In this document: in pieces, positions 5,281 to 7,817 of the stretch | How the letters are laid out: each line of letters begins with the position of its first letter | Position numbering within the stretch: the stretch's first letter is position 1 | Made by a program: the position numbers and the translations under genes | Assembly: GCA_003454975.1 (NCBI GenBank) | Contig: DMST01000239.1 | Span: 1 to 7,817 of the forward strand | Length of the DNA: 7,817 bases | Reading direction: 5' to 3' | Source of the DNA: Cytophagales bacterium | Lineage (GTDB): Bacteria > Bacteroidota > Bacteroidia > Cytophagales > Cyclobacteriaceae | Notes under the pieces: generated by a model | Seen by the model: only the letters and a program-made list of their open reading frames with translations | What the model was told of the DNA's origin: nothing | Databases searched by the model: none

Positions 5281-7817
5281 TTACATGTTTCGGCGGTATT
5301 GCCCGCCTACTTCAAACATGGCTTGAGTTATTTGTCCAAGCGAGCAGACCTTAGCTGCTTCCATCAATACCTCAAATACATTTCTATTTTCAATGGCCGC
5401 TTTTTGCACCTCGCGCAGGCGAGCATCTGCCTCCGTGCGGTTACGGTTCTGGAGCTTCTGCAAGGTTTCAATCTGGCTTTCTTTCTCCTCTTGCGTAGCA
5501 CGGATGACCTCTCCGGGAATAATGGTGGGCGATCCTTTAGAAGAAAGGAACGTATTCACCCCAATGATGGGGTACTCACCGGTATGTTTCAGGGTTTCGT
5601 AGTACAAACTCTCTTCCTGAATCTTGCCCCGTTGGTACATCGTCTCCATGGCTCCTAGCACGCCACCGCGTTCGGTAATCCGATCAAACTCAGTAAGTAC
5701 CGCCTCCTCTACCAGATCCGTCAATTCTTCAATGATGAAGGAGCCTTGCAGAGGATTCTCATTCTTGGCCAAGCCTAGCTCTTTGTTAATAATAAGCTGT
5801 ATGGCCATGGCCCGGCGTACAGACTCCTCGGTAGGCGTAGTGATGGCCTCATCGTAGGCGTTGGTATGCAGCGAGTTACAGTTGTCGTAAATCGCGTAGA
5901 GGGCTTGCAGCGTAGTACGGATGTCGTTGAAATCGATCTCCTGTGCGTGCAAAGAGCGACCGCTGGTTTGGATGTGGTATTTCAACATCTGCGAGCGGGC
6001 ATTGGCCCCGTACTTCTCCCGCATAGCTTTGGCCCAGAGGCGGCGCGCCACACGTCCAATTACGGCATATTCCGGATCTACGCCATTGCTGAAAAAGAAG
6101 CTCAGGTTAGGCGCAAAGTCGTTGATATTCATACCCCGGCTCAAGTAGTATTCTACGTACGTGAAACCATTGGCTAGGGTAAAGGCCAGCTGCGAAATGG
6201 GGTTGGCCCCAGCTTCGGCAATGTGATAACCGGATATGGATACCGAATAGAAATTGCGAACGCCTTGGTTGATGAAGTACTGCTGCACATCCCCCATCAG
6301 GCGTAGACTATATTCGGTGCTGAAGATACAGGTGTTTTGCGCCTGGTCTTCCTTCAGGATATCCGCCTGCACGGTACCCCGTACCGAAGCCAAGGTGTGG
6401 GCCTTGATTTCCGAATAGACCTCAGCGGGCAATACCTGGTCTCCCGTTACACCCAACAGCATCAGGCCCAGGCCGTCGTTACCTTCCGGTATATCTCCCT
6501 GGTATACAGGACGCTCCGTGCCCTTGGCTTCAAATATAGCCTTGATCTTTTCTGCTACCTCTGTCTCCAGCCCCTGCTCCTTGATGTAGAGCTCGCACTG
6601 CTGATCGATGGCCGCATTCATGAAAAACGACGTGATGATGGAAGCCGGGCCGTTGATGGTCATCGATACCGACGTCTTGGGGTCACACAGGTTGAATCCG
6701 CTGTATAACTTTTTGGCATCGTCCAGGCAGCAAACAGATACCCCTGAGTTACCAATCTTACCGTAGATGTCGGGCCGGTGGTCAGGATCATTGCCGTACA
6801 AGGTTACCGAATCAAACGCCGTAGAGAGGCGCTTGGCGGGCATGCCTAGACTCACATAGTGAAACCGGCGGTTGGTACGCTCGGGGCCACCCTCCCCAGC
6901 AAACATACGCGTAGGATCTTCGCCTTCCCGCTTGAAGGGGAAAACACCCGCCGTGTAAGGAAACTCTCCGGGTACATTCTCTTGTAGGTTCCACCGGAGT
7001 AGGTCTCCCCAGCCTTCGTACTTAGGTAGGCTGATTTTGGGAATCCGGGAGTGCGATAGGGAAGTGGTGCTCGTGGCTACCTTGATGTCCTTACCGCGTA
7101 CCTGGTATACAAACTCATCTCCGGCATACTTGTCCACTTTCGTTGGCCAGTCTTCCAGGAGCTTCTTGTTATGGGGATCCAAATCCAGCGCCACGCGGTC
7201 ATAGGTAGCTTGTAGTGTTTTTACCACATCGTCTTCCCCGCCTTGGTCCTTCAGAACCTCCATGCTTTTCTGGAGGCTATACAATTGCTGCGCTATTTGC
7301 CCTTGTTGCTCTACCCGCTCGTCGTACTTGCGGTTATTTTCAGAAATCTCGCTTAGGTATCGGGTGCGTTTGGGCGGTATGATGAATACCTTCTCGGATA
7401 CCTCATCGCTCGATAGGAAACCCGATTTCAAATCAGCCCCGGTCTTTTCGGAGATGGTATCTACGATTACCCGGTAGAGGGTGTTCATCCCAGGGTCGTT
7501 GAACTGCGAAGCCATGGTGCCGTATACAGGCAGCTCATCGTCAGCGGTATCCCATAAGCCGTGGTTGCGCTTGTATTGCTTCTTTACATCGCGGAGTGCA
7601 TCCAGTGCGCCCCTTTTATCAAACTTGTTGAGCGCGATCACATTGGCGAAATCCAGCATGTCGATTTTCTCCAATTGTGTGGCAGCACCATATTCTGGGG
7701 TCATCACATACAGCGAAACATCGCTGTGCTCGGTAATTTCGGTGTCTGACTGGCCGATACCCGACGTCTCCAGGATGATCAGGTCGTACTGGGCATTTTT
7801 GAGGATATCAATGGCAT
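5281..7817 (-). CDS. icmF: Fused isobutyryl-CoA mutase IcmF (5' part beyond window)
   Basis: Adenosylcobalamin-dependent mutase interconverting isobutyryl-CoA and n-butyryl-CoA, with its MeaB-like GTPase chaperone in the same chain. The frame is open to the right edge, so the start lies outside; GTG 7707 is internal. The 844 codons seen encode the later GTPase part: G3-like ETSGIGQSD (7744-7770) and G4 NKFD (7618-7629). A helical linker and the full substrate-binding TIM barrel follow. The B12-binding domain and Walker A expected upstream are not in view; the family is about 1090 residues. Numbering residues from codon 7705-7707, TRMFAG has F269 where methylmalonyl-CoA mutase has Tyr89. AQNTCIF has Q457 where it has Arg207. 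This Phe/Gln pair is the isobutyryl-CoA mutase signature (Phe80/Gln198 in IcmA). SGYHIAEAG carries the conserved His (H495). The C-terminus GGQYRRNM is typical. The frame is intact. Confidence 0.95.
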   Translation of the reverse strand, partial: AIDILKNAQYDLIILETSGIGQSDTEITEHSDVSLYVMTPEYGAATQLEKIDMLDFANVIALNKFDKRGALDALRDVKKQYKRNHGLWDTADDELPVYGTMASQFNDPGMNTLYRVIVDTISEKTGADLKSGFLSSDEVSEKVFIIPPKRTRYLSEISENNRKYDERVEQQGQIAQQLYSLQKSMEVLKDQGGEDDVVKTLQATYDRVALDLDPHNKKLLEDWPTKVDKYAGDEFVYQVRGKDIKVATSTTSLSHSRIPKISLPKYEGWGDLLRWNLQENVPGEFPYTAGVFPFKREGEDPTRMFAGEGGPERTNRRFHYVSLGMPAKRLSTAFDSVTLYGNDPDHRPDIYGKIGNSGVSVCCLDDAKKLYSGFNLCDPKTSVSMTINGPASIITSFFMNAAIDQQCELYIKEQGLETEVAEKIKAIFEAKGTERPVYQGDIPEGNDGLGLMLLGVTGDQVLPAEVYSEIKAHTLASVRGTVQADILKEDQAQNTCIFSTEYSLRLMGDVQQYFINQGVRNFYSVSISGYHIAEAGANPISQLAFTLANGFTYVEYYLSRGMNINDFAPNLSFFFSNGVDPEYAVIGRVARRLWAKAMREKYGANARSQMLKYHIQTSGRSLHAQEIDFNDIRTTLQALYAIYDNCNSLHTNAYDEAITTPTEESVRRAMAIQLIINKELGLAKNENPLQGSFIIEELTDLVEEAVLTEFDRITERGGVLGAMETMYQRGKIQEESLYYETLKHTGEYPIIGVNTFLSSKGSPTIIPGEVIRATQEEKESQIETLQKLQNRNRTEADARLREVQKAAIENRNVFEVLMEAAKVCSLGQITQAMFEVGGQYRRNM

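Noticed and set aside
6337..6708. Rightward ORF of 123 codons inside icmF
   Set aside because: Antisense shadow of a highly conserved coding region; no ribosome site or recognisable protein features.
7705..7707. GTG as the start codon of the mutase
   Set aside because: The frame stays open to the window edge and encodes the GTPase motif ETSGIGQSD upstream of it, so the gene continues outside the window.

Overview
The window looks like chromosomal DNA of a Bacteroidota bacterium, probably of the Cytophagales type. The reasons are a propeller/Y_Y_Y sensor joined to a SpoIIE-type phosphatase, a full-size fused isobutyryl-CoA mutase, a GG-leader mini-protein, mostly weak Shine-Dalgarno sites, and promoter candidates of the TTG-N20-TAnnTT kind. 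The genus cannot be read from the sequence. No tRNA, rRNA, CRISPR array, transposase or phage gene is visible. The right edge cuts through a gene.

Layout from left to right. (1) A bidirectional intrinsic terminator (17-47) sits at the 3' end of a small leftward gene (56-259). That gene encodes a 67-residue peptide with a leader-like N-terminus, a GG motif, a Cys/Ser/Thr-rich middle and a run of 12 arginines. (2) An AT-rich divergent intergenic region follows (260-664). (3) A rightward gene of 1100 codons (665-3967) encodes a membrane sensor: signal peptide, periplasmic beta-propellers, Y_Y_Y domain, one membrane helix, coiled coil and a cytoplasmic PP2C/SpoIIE phosphatase. (4) A compact leftward unit converges on it with overlapping stop codons. 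In transcription order it holds a 24-codon small ORF with a strong ribosome binding site inside a hairpin (4713-4639), an OsmC-family protein (4622-4206) and a conserved-looking 79-residue protein of unknown function (4203-3964). (5) A divergent promoter region (about 4747-4797) separates that unit from a rightward STAS/SpoIIAA-like small protein (4811-5215). (6) A bidirectional terminator (5221-5265) is followed by the long leftward icmF gene (5281 to beyond 7817), which is open at the right edge.

How they work together: icmF is a metabolic gene (B12-dependent interconversion of isobutyryl-CoA and n-butyryl-CoA). The 665-3967 protein is a signalling output device whose ligand and target are unknown. 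The OsmC unit probably deals with peroxide or organic hydroperoxide stress. There is no strong evidence that these units form one system. The parts most worth a second look are the GG/poly-Arg peptide and the 24-codon leader ORF with its Shine-Dalgarno hairpin.
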